Counted from the stretch's first letter, positions 1-9,955 are shown. The stretch is 64,000 bases of DNA from Ahaetulla prasina (GCF_028640845.1 NC_080540.1:229818794-229882793), one strand, 5' to 3'. A program made the numbers and translations. Notes: a model not told the origin generated them from the letters alone.

Positions 1-958
<958 letters not shown>

Positions 959-978
959 GTTTTCGCGGGTGTATGTAG

Positions 979-1170
979 ATCTTTGGTTATTCGGGTTTTC
1001 TCCCGCGTAAAATTGGAAGTGTCTTGGCGACGTTTCGACGAAGTCTCATTCGTCATCTTCAGGCTTCAGCTTCGTGCTTCTGGGAGCAATGTGTGACTAC
1101 AGCTGTTTCTTCCCTTTTAACTGCTAGTGGGGGTTTGAACTGATTGGGTGGGAGCTTGGCTGTGCTCTGA
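979..1170 (-). repeat. Left inverted arm (pLTR-like) of PLE copy 1
   Basis: It is the reverse complement of 2186-2377 with very few mismatches, beginning ATCTTTGGTTATTCGGG and ending TGTGCTCTGA. It contains the same hairpin and GAAAC core on the minus strand as the right arm. Its outer flank (947-978) continues with sequence that in the right arm is replaced by a TA run. Confidence 0.88.
1029..1062 (-). ncRNA. Hammerhead-ribozyme-like core in left PLE arm
   Basis: On the minus strand the order is CTGAAGA (1056-1062), one extra base, a 6-bp stem GACGAA/TTCGTC, then GAAAC (1032-1036) and GTC (1029-1031). This is the order of the conserved hammerhead core described for Penelope-like elements. 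It mirrors the right-arm copy. The extra base before stem II and the weak helix I leave activity in doubt. Confidence 0.35.
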
Positions 1171-1466
1171 CTAAAATCCAAGACAGAGAACAAGAAAACG
1201 GCACAGCCCTCCTCCCATATATAAAAGGCACCACAGACAGAATCAGCAAGATCCTCCACAAACACAACATCAAGACAACATTCTGCACAAACCAAAAAAT
1301 ATCCACCATCTTAAGAAACCCCAAAGACAAAATAGAATTGGAAAATCAAGGAGTATATGAAATCCCATGCACCGCCTGCCCCACCACATACATTGGACAA
1401 ACCAACAGAAGAATAAGTGCACGCACTGAAGAACACAAGAACTCAGTCAAGAAAGAGGAACCAACT
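1170..1466 (+). pseudogene. PLE protein fragment with GIY-YIG endonuclease start
   Basis: A frame open from 1170 runs without a stop to the SINE insertion. It reads LLPYIKGTTDRISKILHKHN, then a stretch ending in GVYEIPC, then YIGQTNRRISARTEEHK. These are the motifs of the linker and GIY-YIG endonuclease domain of Penelope-like retroelements, a nicking enzyme that acts with the element's reverse transcriptase. The CTAC pair ahead of YIG is consistent with the Cys-containing linker seen in such proteins. No reverse transcriptase is present upstream, because the frame begins at the edge of the left arm. It is a truncated, non-functional copy; the family is well supported, the subfamily is not. 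Confidence 0.85.
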
Positions 1467-1618
1467 TTTTTTTTTTTTTTTTTTTTGTTTACATTTATAC
1501 CCCGCCCTTCTCCGAAGACTCAGGGCGGCTTACAGTGTATAAGGCAATAGTCTCATTCTATTTGTATATTTTTACAAAGTCAACTTATTGCCCCCCCAAC
1601 AATCTGGGTCCTCCCAGA
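1467..1618 (-). mobile_element. SINE-type insertion in the PLE coding frame
   Basis: It starts with a T run of about 22 (1467-1490), i.e. a poly-A tail on the minus strand. It continues through ATACCCCGCCCTTCTCC and ends in AACAATCTGGGTCCTCCCAG. The same sequence lies in the opposite orientation at 50203-50335, and a related core (TTGGGTCCTCATTTTACC) lies in the tRNA-derived SINE at 55018-55245. It splits the PLE frame, so it arrived later. Confidence 0.7.
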
Positions 1619-1619
1619 T

Positions 1620-2297
1620 TGAACTTCTTCCCTGGTCCAACACCTTAAAGCCACAGGACACGATATTGACTTTAAAAAGACCAGAACTATCGCCAAAACT
1701 GAACACTTTAACAACAGAATAATCAGAGAAGCCATCGAGATAGAAAAACGCCCACACAGCATGAACAAACGAGATGATACCTCCCGCCTACCAGCCATTT
1801 GGAAACCTGCCCTTATTGACAAACGTGTCCCTAACACGAGGAATGACACCAGACCCACACTCACGAGGTCCACACAGGATGTCACCACCACACATCCACC
1901 CAGAAAGCAGACCCAAACCCATACTGATCATGAAGCACGATTAAGGACCAGAAGCCAAACCGCAGCTGCAACATTGGCCATTTCAAACCCCTCCAATCCA
2001 TACATGCAGCAGACTGACACCCACTGTGAAGATGTGGCACGACCGCGAACACGAAGCCGGACAACAGCTGTGCAGCTCACCAGCTCAAATCCCCCTGCAG
2101 CTCAGACTAATCTGAGCACAACCAAGCCCCCACCCAAAGAGGACACACCCCCATCCAATCAGAGCACCAAAAAAACCCCATCCAATCAGAGCACAGCCAA
2201 GCTCCCACCCAATCAGTTCAAACCCCCACTAGCAGTTAAAAGGGAAGAAACAGCTGCAGTCACACATTGCTCCCAGAAGCACGAAGCTGAAGCCTGA
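1620..2297 (+). pseudogene. PLE protein C-terminal fragment
   Basis: The PLE frame resumes after the SINE with HDIDFKKTRTIAKTEHFNNR, then IIREAIEIEKRPHSM and SRLPAIWKPAL, the usual C-terminal end of the GIY-YIG region of Penelope-like proteins. A Thr/Pro/Arg-rich tail of about 150 residues follows with no recognised domain, ending at TGA inside the right arm (2295-2297). The tail contains short internal repeats such as PSNQST, present twice. The open frame from the internal ATG at 1761 is 178 codons. The tail is unusually long and low in complexity compared with the compact domain before it. Confidence 0.8.
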
Positions 2298-2377
2298 AGA
2301 TGACGAATGAGACTTCGTCGAAACGTCGCCAAGACACTTCCAATTTTACGCGGGAGAAAACCCGAATAACCAAAGAT
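2186..2377 (+). repeat. Right arm (pLTR-like) of PLE copy 1
   Basis: It starts TCAGAGCACAGCCAAGC and ends CGAATAACCAAAGAT, and is the inverted partner of 979-1170. The last codons of the PLE protein lie inside it. A TA run follows immediately. Confidence 0.88.
2294..2327 (+). ncRNA. Hammerhead-ribozyme-like core in right PLE arm
   Basis: CTGAAGA (2294-2300) is followed by one T, a stem GACGAA (2302-2307) with TTCGTC (2314-2319), then GAAAC (2320-2324) and GTC (2325-2327). Small hammerhead ribozymes with a two-base-pair helix III are known from Penelope-like repeats, and the order here matches CUGANGA - stem II - GAAA - C/GUC. The extra T at the base of stem II and a poor helix I suggest a decayed or variant copy. 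Confidence 0.4.
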
Positions 2378-2622
2378 ATATATATATATATAAATATGCT
2401 TTGGGTAAATTAGAGTGAGAAATTGCCCAAAGGGCATCAAATTTGCATTGTGGTTGATCGGGCATTTTGCATGCAAAAGACTGGCTCCAGTGATCAAGGT
2501 TCAATTTGTTATTCAAAGAGTGGCCTACTTTATGCAGTGACCATACAATACTTTACATAAAGATTGTGATTTTTTTTTAATTAGGGAGAGGGTTTTTATA
2601 TTTTTAGTCTTTTTTGTATTTT

Positions 2623-2689
<67 letters not shown>

Positions 2690-2714
2690 GGAGGGAGGGA
2701 GGGAGGGAGGGAGG
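2623..2714. repeat. GA microsatellite passing into GGGA repeats
   Basis: About thirty GA units (2623-2683) are followed by about eight GGGA/GGGAG units. It is pure simple sequence. Confidence 0.95.
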
Positions 2715-2779
2715 GAAAGAGTGAGTGAGCGAGCTTCCTATATTGCCTGCACAGCCTTACACAAGAAAAGCACATAATC

Positions 2780-3311
2780 AGAAGATTTATGTTTATTTAT
2801 TAAACATATTTGCATTCCACTGCAATAAAAAAATGACTCAGTAGCACACATAAAAGATACAATACAGTAAAGCAAAACACATATAAATATTAAAAATACA
2901 ATAACACAATAAAAAGAGAAAGAGAATAAAAGGTAGCAACAAGAAGTCAGGGGAAGGCTCTCCAAAAAGTTTAATCTTTAGAAACTTGTGGAAAACCAGC
3001 AAATACAGAATCAGCCCGATCACCAAAGGGAAGCTGACAAAATTGGTGCTGTAATAAAAAAAAAAGCCCCCTGAAGCTCCTTCAAAGTGTGGATTTTACA
3101 GCCCTTTCTTCCTGCTAGATTCAATTTGACAGGTTGAAATTGGCATGTACTAAGCCATGAAGGGCTTTGTAGATTAAAAAAAAACCCAGAACCAGACTGA
3201 ATCAGAAACCAACTGGCAACAAATGCAATGCAGGGCCGGCTGCATTTTGAACCAACTGAAGTTTCCAAATATTCTTTTAAGGTCAAACCCAAATAGAGCA
3301 CATTACAGTAG
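2780..3311 (-). mobile_element. L2-like LINE remnant, left part (split by Gypsy insertion)
   Basis: It has an AT-rich tail (2780-2930) followed by decayed sequence in which the minus strand resembles the C-terminal coding part of L2-type LINEs found elsewhere in the window. The remnant continues past the Gypsy element at 7873-7979 after the duplicated AGTAG. Frames are heavily broken. Assignment to L2 rather than another CR1-group LINE is tentative. Confidence 0.55.
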
Positions 3312-3501
3312 TGTTATGTATTCTTGTATGTTCCTTTAAATATTTGAGCGGGAAATCAGCACGTTGCTGATTGGACGAAGCCGTCTGTAGAACTGTATAA
3401 AAGGAGAGGTTTGTTCCCCAGCCTGTTGCTGGGTTCACCCTATATTAAAGAGCTGTTGTCACTACCCTGGTCTCCAGCCTCGTTACTTCCCGAACATAAC
3501 A
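3312..3501 (+). repeat. 5' LTR of the Gypsy element
   Basis: It is 190 bp, beginning TGTTATGTATTC and ending CGAACATAACA. It contains an inverted CCAAT-type motif (GATTGG), a TATA box TATAAAAG (3396-3403) and an ATTAAA polyadenylation-type signal (3444-3449). It differs from the 3' LTR by two T/C changes. Confidence 0.96.
3396..3403 (+). promoter_or_regulatory. TATA box of the Gypsy 5' LTR
   Basis: TATAAAAG lies about 105 bp before the LTR end, with an inverted CCAAT motif about 25 bp upstream. This is the usual U3 promoter layout. Confidence 0.75.
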
Positions 3502-3502
3502 C

Positions 3503-3520
3503 TGGCGACGAAGGTGGGAT
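3503..3520 (+). other. Primer binding site, tRNA-Ser type
   Basis: TGGCGACGAAGGTGGGAT starts two bases after the LTR. It is complementary, with about two mismatches, to the 3' end of vertebrate tRNA-Ser(GCU), recalled as ending ATCCCATCCTCGTCGCCA. This would prime minus-strand DNA synthesis. Confidence 0.75.
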
Positions 3521-3598
3521 CTCGAGGCTAAGGAGAACCAGAACCGAGCTGAAGCACGATAGACCCGAACCCAGCAAACACAGGGCAGAAAAGCGGAG

Positions 3599-4440
3599 AT
3601 GGCCAGCTACACTCCGCCCGCACTGCTTGACCCGCTAAAGAGAAATGGGGAACGATATGACCCGTTTGAAAGCTTTCTAGAAGCCAACGAACTGCAAGGA
3701 GTTCCAGATAACCGAAAAGGGCTTATTTCTTAAGCCACTGTGGTCCGGAGGTCATTGATATCGCGGAAGCCCTGGCAGAGCCAACGCCGCTACAATCAGT
3801 GTCGTGGCCAACTCTACAGACTTTACTAAAAACCACTTGCACCAACGCCGTCCAAATACGTGAGGCGGTTTGAATTCGGAGGCGAAGGCAGATGGAGGCG
3901 AATCCATCGGTGACTACATGGCCGCCCTAAGAAAGCGTCCAAGGACTGCGGATACCGCGACCTAGACGAGGTGCTCCTCGAGCAACTCATCCGAGGGTCG
4001 AGACATCCGTTTGCGGCGGCTGCTAGCAAAGAGCAACCTGGCGCTGGCCAACGCCTGGACGAAGCCAGAGCACATGAAATGTCCACCCAAGCGGCGGAGA
4101 CACTGCAAAGCCGGTCCCACCAAAGGCAAGCGAAGACAACCCCAGTGCACCAGGAGGAGGTTCAGACCGAATCCGACGGTGAAGATGAGGAAGGGTCTGC
4201 AGAACCGAGAAACGCGACAAAGGGGACCGAGACGAATGCGGAAGCTGCGGTGGTCAACACCAGCGCCAACGCTGCAAATTTAAGGACGCGACATGTCGGC
4301 GGTGCGGAAGAAGGGCACCTAGCTCAAGTTTGTCGAGCGCCCAACCTTCCCGCCGAAAATTCAAATCGGCCAATCAGAGCGCTGAATCGGCAAGGCGACC
4401 CGCGATTGGCTCAAACAAAAAGGCGCGGATTCAAACCAAA
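3599..4440 (+). pseudogene. gag remnant of the Gypsy element
   Basis: The likely start is the ATG at 3599 (MASYTPPALLDPLKRNGERY), about 100 bp after the primer site. The frame breaks near 3730 and again several times before 3971. A frame at 3971-4525 (184 codons) reads through the nucleocapsid end, where a Cys/His-rich segment can be seen around 4230-4340 (GHLAQVC at its end), as expected for a CCHC zinc knuckle that binds element RNA. The product would be the capsid polyprotein of the particle. As it stands it is non-functional, since at least three frame changes are needed to span it. Confidence 0.75.
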
Positions 4441-4445
4441 CGACT

Positions 4446-4640
4446 GTGGTCATAGGCCGCGCCGACAAAGTGGAGAAGAAGATCTTCACCAGACCAAAAA
4501 TAGAGGGAGTACGGTGCCGGCTTGAAGTAGACACGGGATCAGCGATCACCATCATGTCCTGGGACACTTTGGCGAAGTCACTGCCGTCAGTCGCGGCGCC
4601 ACCTGCAAGCACAACGGCTGCGAATCCATGACTACCAGGG
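4446..4640 (+). pseudogene. Gypsy pol: aspartic protease region
   Basis: A 61-codon frame contains LEVDTGSAITIMS, with the active-site triplet DTGS of retropepsin-type proteases around residue 30. This enzyme would cut the Gag-Pol precursor. The frame ends prematurely at 4631, and the protein continues in other frames towards the reverse transcriptase. Confidence 0.8.
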
Positions 4641-4919
4641 GAATCGCATCCCTGTTCGAGGGACCACCTCCGTCCGAGTCGAGTACGGACCACATAGGAA
4701 GACCCTGCCCATCACGATCGTTGAAGGAACCCTGCCCAGTCTGTTGGGACTAGACTGGTTTCGTGCCCTGGGCATGGGAGTGACTGGCATCTACAGAAGT
4801 GACTGTAACCTGAAAGACATTCTCTTTAACGAGTTCAAGATGTCTTCAAGGACTGCCTGGGCAAGTACAAGGGGACCCCTATTTCCTTCAACTTAGACCC
4901 CAGGTAGCTCCCATTAGGC

Positions 4920-5265
4920 TTAAGGCGAGGAGAGTCCTTTGCCCTAAAACCAAAATCGATAAGGAGCTAGATAAGCTCATAAATCAGGGGATTTTGGTGC
5001 CAGTCGATCACGCAAAGTGGGAGACGCCAATCGTCACCCCAATAAAACCAGACGGGTCAATTAGAATTTGCGCTGACTACAAGGCGACGCTTAACAAAGC
5101 CTTACAGAAAAGCGCTTACCCGGTTCCAGTGGTGCAACATCTGCTGCACTCTTTGGGGCGAGGCAAGTCTTTGCAAAGTTAGACTTGGCCCAAGCCTACC
5201 AACAACTGCCCGTAGACGCCCACACAGCCAAGCCCAAACGATTGTAACGCACAGGGGGCCTTCAA
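4920..5265 (+). pseudogene. Gypsy pol: reverse transcriptase, N-terminal fingers
   Basis: The frame 4994-5182 has VPVDHAKWETPIVTPIKPDG and RICADYKATLNKAL, which are fingers/palm motifs of Gypsy reverse transcriptases. From about 5170 to 5260 the reading frame changes several times over short distances near G- and C-runs. This pattern resembles single-base deletions, either real decay or sequencing error. Confidence 0.8.
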
Positions 5266-6690
5266 GTGCACCGATTGCAATTTGGGGTGAGTGTGGCACC
5301 AGGGCTGTTCCAAAACCTAATGGAACGACTTCTGCAGGGGCTCCCAGGGGTAGTTCCCTACTTCGATGATGTCCTGATTTCAGGGGAAAACATAGAGGAA
5401 TTGGGGGAGCGTTTAAGAAAGGTTTTGGGCATTTTCCGGACAGCCGGATTAAAAGTCAAGGTAAACAAATGCCAGATAGGGGTCGAATCCGTCGAATTCT
5501 TGGGCTACCGGATAGACAAGAAAGGAATTCACCCTACTGAGAGCAAGGTCAAGGCAATTAGAGAGGCTCCAGCGCCCAAAAACAAAGCAGAGCTGCAGGC
5601 ATTCCTGGGGTTAGTGAATTTTTACGCGGTCTTTTTAAAGAACAAAGCGACCGTTGCCGAACCGCTGCATAGGCTTTTAGGAAAAAATACTGTTTGGTCT
5701 TGGGGAAAGTCGGAAAATAGGGCTTTTGAAGCAGTAAAGAACCTGCTCTCAAGGGACAGCCTGCTCATCCAATATCACAACTCATTGCCCCTAGTGCTGG
5801 TTTGCGATGCCTCCCCTTATGGGGTGGGGGCTGTACTCAGCCATAGACTTCCAAACGGCACAGAAGCCCCTATAGCTTTTTACTCTAGAACGATGTCCTC
5901 CCCAGAGAGGAACTACAGCCAATTAGATAAAGAAGCACTAGCCATTGTGTCAGGGGTTAAAAAATTCCACGAATATGTCTTTGGGCGGGATTTTGAAATC
6001 GTGACTGACCACAGACCGCTACTAGGGATACTGGCTGGCGACCGCCCAACGCCTGTGGCACTTTCGCCACGCTTGACCCGATGGACTATTTTCTTAGCCG
6101 CTTATTCGTACAAGCTGCATCATCGGCCAGGGAAAGAAGTGGGGCATGCAGACGCGTTAAGCAGATGCCCACTACCAGGGCCTATCGAAGACCCTACGCC
6201 GGGGACGCCCATCCTGCTTATTGACTCTTTGGACTCTGGCCCAGTCACATCTAAAGAAGTGGCTCGGGCATCATACCGGGACATTATGTTAAGGACTGTA
6301 CTCGGTTGGGTACAAAGAGGGTGGCCCGCTGCGCCGGGCGAACGTTTTAAGGAGTTTGTTAAAAAAAGGGATGAGCTCTCGGCTCAAGGGGGGTGCCTGT
6401 TATGGGGTGATCGGGTGGTAATCCCCGATAAATTAAGGGGAAAGGTACTGGACCTCCTCCACGAGGGCCACCCAGGGATCGTCCGAATGAAGGGGCTAGC
6501 AAGAAGCTATGTGTGGTGGCCACTCATGGATTCAGAGATTGCTGAGAGGGTAGGGAAATGCCAGGCTTGCCAAGAGTCCAGACCCCTACCTCCAACGGCC
6601 CCAGTCAGGGAATGGGAAAAACCCCAAGGGCCCTGGTCAAGAATTCACATTGATTTTGCTGGCCCTTTCCATGGCCAAACCATTCTCTAA
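5266..6690 (+). pseudogene. Gypsy pol: reverse transcriptase palm, RNase H and integrase N-terminus
   Basis: This 474-codon open frame (first codon GTG, not a true start) is the best preserved part of the element. It has the polymerase YFDD at residues 32-35, connection, then RNase H with D181 (CDAS), E223 (DKEAL), D248 (TDHR) and D296 (HADALSR). The integrase zinc domain follows, with H399, H402, C432 and C435, then the first catalytic Asp at 463 (HIDFAGPF). It stops at 6688-6690, because about twenty bases appear to be missing between here and the continuing integrase frame. Reverse transcription and degradation of the RNA strand are the inferred roles. The protein is truncated at both ends by frame changes. 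Confidence 0.93.
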
Positions 6691-7198
6691 ATGGTTGGAG
6701 ATCATACTCATGAAATCCACGACAGCCGAGGCAGTAATCGCAGCCCTGCGCCACCTATTCGCAACCCACGGGTTGCCTGACACTCTGGTGTCAGACAACG
6801 GGCCGCAATTCACGGCAGCCCAGTTCGAGGAATACTTGGCAGAGGAGGGCATCCGACATGCCCTCTCTGCGCCTTTCCACCCTGCGTCGAATGGCCTTGC
6901 AGAGCGTTCCGTCCGGAGCGCTAAGGAGGCATTGTCCAGGCTCAAGCCAGGTGACTGGCAAACAAAGATAGACTTCTTTCTGGCCGTTCAGCACAGAACC
7001 CCAAGCACTGCTACAGGCAGAAGCCCAGCCGAACTATTGATGGGACGGAAACTCCGGTGCCCACTTGACCGCTTGAGTCCCCATTACACACCAGAGGGTT
7101 ACAAGGGGGAAATAGACAAAACAAGGGAATTGGGCATAGGCGACCGAGTGTGGGCCCGCAACTACGGGGACGGCCCGAGTTGGCTCAGGGACAAATAA
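6650..7198 (+). pseudogene. Gypsy pol: integrase core
   Basis: This frame continues the integrase in a different phase. SDNGPQF carries the second Asp (residue 49) and NGLAERSVR the catalytic Glu (residue 85), giving the D-35-E spacing of retroviral-type integrases. It is followed by a PAELLMGRKLR segment common in Gypsy integrases. The frame stops at two adjacent TAA codons near 7196-7201. Integrase would join element DNA to the target and produce the 5-bp duplication seen here. Confidence 0.92.
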
Positions 7199-7626
7199 TA
7201 AAAGCAACCGCCCAAAGTCATACTTGGTTGAATTACAAGACAACCGAGTATGGAGGCGCCACATAGATCAGATAAGGAAACGAATAACTGAACAACCTAA
7301 GCCACAGAAACAAATTATGACCCTCCTTATTTGAACCCACAGCTGACAATGACCGGGAGGCGCAAGACTTAGCTGAGGTCCCAGAGTTCCAGCGACGCCA
7401 TCTGGTTCCAGAGGGAAACAACAGGGAAAATTACAAAAATAATCCAGGGCCGGATGGCCAAGAAAAGGAATCTGCCAATAATCCAGGGCCCGATGGCTTA
7501 GAGAAAGAGCTGGGAGGAGAAAATAGACCCTCCGAACAGCTCAAAACACCACCCAGAACTGAACCGCGCAGGTCTGAAAGAACTAGGAGACGCCCAGGTT
7601 ATTTGCGTGACTACGTCGAAAAATAA
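7199..7626 (+). pseudogene. Gypsy pol: C-terminal tail
   Basis: The frame changes after 7201 and reads SYLVELQDNRVWRRHIDQIR, typical of the integrase C-terminus in Gypsy elements. It breaks near 7331 and then stays open to TAA at 7624-7626, ending RRSERTRRRPGYLRDYVEK. A duplicated motif NNPGPDG occurs twice about 40 bp apart (7440 and 7480). The polypurine tract starts about 35 bp after the stop. Confidence 0.8.
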
Positions 7627-7662
7627 CATGTAAATAAAATGCAAATAGAGGCAAAGTGTTTT

Positions 7663-7677
7663 CTGGGAGGGGAGGAG
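7663..7677 (+). other. Polypurine tract of the Gypsy element
   Basis: GGGAGGGGAGGAG lies directly before the 3' LTR and would prime plus-strand DNA synthesis. Confidence 0.88.
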
Positions 7678-7867
7678 TGTTATGTATTCTTGCATGTTCC
7701 TTTAAATATTTGAGCGGGAAATCAGCACGTTGCTGATTGGACGAAGCCGTCCGTAGAACTGTATAAAAGGAGAGGTTTGTTCCCCAGCCTGTTGCTGGGT
7801 TCACCCTATATTAAAGAGCTGTTGTCACTACCCTGGTCTCCAGCCTCGTTACTTCCCGAACATAACA
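7678..7867 (+). repeat. 3' LTR of the Gypsy element
   Basis: It is 190 bp and identical to the 5' LTR except at two T/C positions. It is followed by AGTAG (7868-7872), the copy of the target duplication. Confidence 0.96.
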
Positions 7868-7872
7868 AGTAG

Positions 7873-7979
7873 CCTAGATAGGTGATGCTAAGGGCATGAG
7901 TAACTTGCCAGCAACAGAAACATCAGCTGAAGTTGGCCACAAGCCCCTTTGGCAATGGCTTCTACCTGCTCATCTAGAA
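7873..7979 (-). mobile_element. L2-like LINE remnant, right part
   Basis: It continues the interrupted remnant 2780-3311 after the Gypsy insertion, with AGATAGGTGATGCTAAGGGC joining the same alignment register. A hAT MITE follows directly. Confidence 0.5.
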
Positions 7980-8089
7980 CAGGAGTGTCAAACTCACATG
8001 CTGGCCCCGCCCACCCCCGTTTAGCGAAGGGGGAGAAGTCGTGATATGTCAAGTGATGACAATGTGACGTCGCGAATTTGACACCAGTG
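7980..8089. mobile_element. hAT-type MITE, 110 bp
   Basis: The ends are CAGGAGTGTCAAACTC and the inverse AATTTGACACCAGTG. The flanks ATCTAGAA (7972-7979) and ATCTAGAG (8090-8097) form an 8-bp target duplication with one mismatch, as for hAT transposons. There is no coding capacity. Confidence 0.82.
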
Positions 8090-8097
8090 ATCTAGAG

Positions 8098-9554
8098 GAA
8101 CTCGAATTATTCATTCCTTGTTTTATAGGAACCAGAAAGCAGATTTGCCAAGGCAGACCATATCTAGATAAAATTAAAGATGTAGTATGATTGTTTGCAC
8201 GTGTGTTCCTCCCTACACAGATTTTGACTCATTCCTAACTTGGCTGATTACAATGAGAGATGAACATGCCAATGTAGCCAGAATGCAAAGAGATTCTCAT
8301 TCTATAACAATAAAAAGTACGGGGGTGTTTATTTTCAAAATGGGCCAAAGAGGAGTTCTTTCAAAGAGGAGGTCATGTCGCCTTTATTATTTTCTTTTTC
8401 CGTACTTGTGAGGAACCTGAGTGTATGGGCCTTTATGAAGATTTCTCACTGAACAGGTTTCAGGGTTTGAAATAGTTAATTCAATCTATCATGCCACATC
8501 AGATTTACCTTGAAGTCACCTTCCAATTTAATTCAAGCAGTGAGTGGTTTTCTGTTGGTTGAATTAACTGATCAGAGACAGCTGAGTACACAGTTTGCTT
8601 GTTTCCTAAATACAATTAAAACCTTAACGAAGAATGGCACTCTGGATTTAGATCTCAAAACAGAAAGAACCATGAATTTCTAAATAGGCCATGACCAAAC
8701 TGGGACAAGGGTTCCTCTATAGAGATATGCTCATTTTCCCCATTTCAAATATACCGTGTACACACACACGCATTATAACCAGAAGGATGGAAGAGCAAGT
8801 CAATGAAAATGGAACGTTTTATTAGAGACTAGCCAAATTAGCAACATAATGGACAATTAAAAGCTGGGGGGGGGTGTAAAAGCAAGATAAACTTAAAATA
8901 TGTTTGTTTCTTTTCTTTCTAGTCAAGAAAATGAATTTATTAGAATGCCTCTGAAAAGATACCAAGAACTTATAAACAGCACTTTTTCATGAGCAGGAGA
9001 AGAAGGAAAGAACAAGCCAATTTTGTGTTACCAGCAATATGGAAATCATAGTTGTCATTTCTTTCCATTTACTGCAGCATAAAAGTATCTACTTCCTACA
9101 ACTTGTTGTTGTTCCCAATTTAGGCAAATCAGCCTTCTCCATCCCTCCTTAAAAACAGTAGCAAAGGAAGCTGACCAAAAAAAAAGGGGGGGGGAGCTGT
9201 ATTGTCTTTATAATCTGACCAGTGCTACTAAAAGGTCTACTTGTCAAAGTCATGGCTTTACATTGGATAGATCTTGGCCTCTGCCTCCCTTCTCCGCAAA
9301 AGAAAACAAATTAATTGCTGAATATTCCAGGAAAGAAATTCAAGATTAAAAAATGACCAAATTATCCCCATATAGAAAAATAAAGGTTGAAAAATTTTAG
9401 CTTTCCTGAAAGGACAATTGAATTATAATTATTTATGAACAGCATAATATATGCAACAATTAGAGCTCCCAAATATATTAGCAGTGGGCAAAGGCTGGGA
9501 AAAAAAGCTCTGAAGTCAAGCAGGCTTCTGCTACTGGCTTTATTAAATTGTTCT
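8098..9554. other. Non-coding DNA, nothing recognised
   Basis: AT-rich sequence with short A/G homopolymers and no supported frame, terminal repeat or RNA gene. Confidence 0.45.
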
Positions 9555-9735
9555 AATGGGAGGCATTAAAAGGCAATAAGCCAGAAAGTGGGAGACTGTA
9601 AATTCTAATCCAGCTACTTGGATGACTTTGGCCAGCCCCTTCCTCTCAGTCCTAGTAAGGAGGCAATGTCAAATCACTTTCAAATTTGTCCAGGCAATCA
9701 TTAGGAATCAACACTGACTCAAAGGGCCCTCTTCA
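9555..9735 (+). mobile_element. SINE remnant with Bov-B-like tail
   Basis: The interval GATGACTTTGGCCAGCCCC, then TAAGGAGGCAATGTCAAATC and AGGAATCAACACTGACTC resembles the body and tail of squamate SINEs whose 3' end derives from Bov-B LINEs. The tRNA-like head is not recognisable. Confidence 0.5.
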
Positions 9736-9797
9736 AAAGAAGGGGAGGGGAGGGATAGGGATAAAAGCAGCTATGTATGAACTATACTATAATAAAC

Positions 9798-9955
9798 AGT
9801 ATAACTGTTTCTTTTCTGACAGATAACTCTTATTTTTTTTCTCAGGTTGTAAATTTAAGTCTAGCGTTGAACACTTTGCTCTCTATTCTTCAAGTGCATT
9901 TCACTGACAAGAAGAAGCATTCGTGACACGTCTTCAAAGCTGAATCCAGAGCCAC
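9798..9955. repeat. Duplicated segment, copy 1
   Basis: TATAACTGTTTCTTTTCTGA begins a block of about 155 bp that recurs at 10219-10376 in the same orientation. On the plus strand a pyrimidine-rich tract ending TTTTTTTCTCAG looks like a splice acceptor. On the minus strand both copies share the reading MxLLVSEMHxKNR. Confidence 0.8.

Larger units (their letters stand above)
979..2377 (+). mobile_element. Penelope-like element, 5'-truncated, with inverted terminal arms (PLE copy 1)
   Basis: The coding interval 1170-2297 encodes the GIY-YIG endonuclease part and C-terminal tail of a Penelope-like retroelement protein. It is bracketed by 192-bp arms (979-1170 and 2186-2377) that are reverse complements of each other. 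Penelope-like elements are known to carry LTR-like repeats that may be direct or inverted, and to be frequently 5'-truncated; both fit here, since the reverse transcriptase part is absent. A SINE with a poly-T start interrupts the coding frame at 1467-1618. The left arm extends outward to about 947, beyond its match in the right arm. The copy is dead, since it lacks the polymerase and is interrupted. Confidence 0.85.
3312..7867 (+). mobile_element. Gypsy-type LTR retrotransposon, complete ends, degraded coding region
   Basis: This is a 4556-bp element with 190-bp LTRs (TGTTATG...CATAACA) flanked by the 5-bp target duplication AGTAG (3307-3311 and 7868-7872). After the left LTR come a tRNA-Ser-type primer site, a gag remnant with a zinc-knuckle region, then protease, reverse transcriptase, RNase H and integrase in the Gypsy (Metaviridae) order, a polypurine tract and the right LTR. 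The two LTRs differ at only two of 190 positions, so the insertion looks young, yet gag and pol carry several frameshifts and one small deletion. No envelope gene is visible. The integrase C-terminus suggests a Mag-like lineage, but that is a guess. Confidence 0.95.

Noticed and set aside
2623..2714. GA/GGGA tract considered as a regulatory triplex or G-quadruplex site
   Set aside because: It is a plain microsatellite with no adjacent promoter; function cannot be supported.
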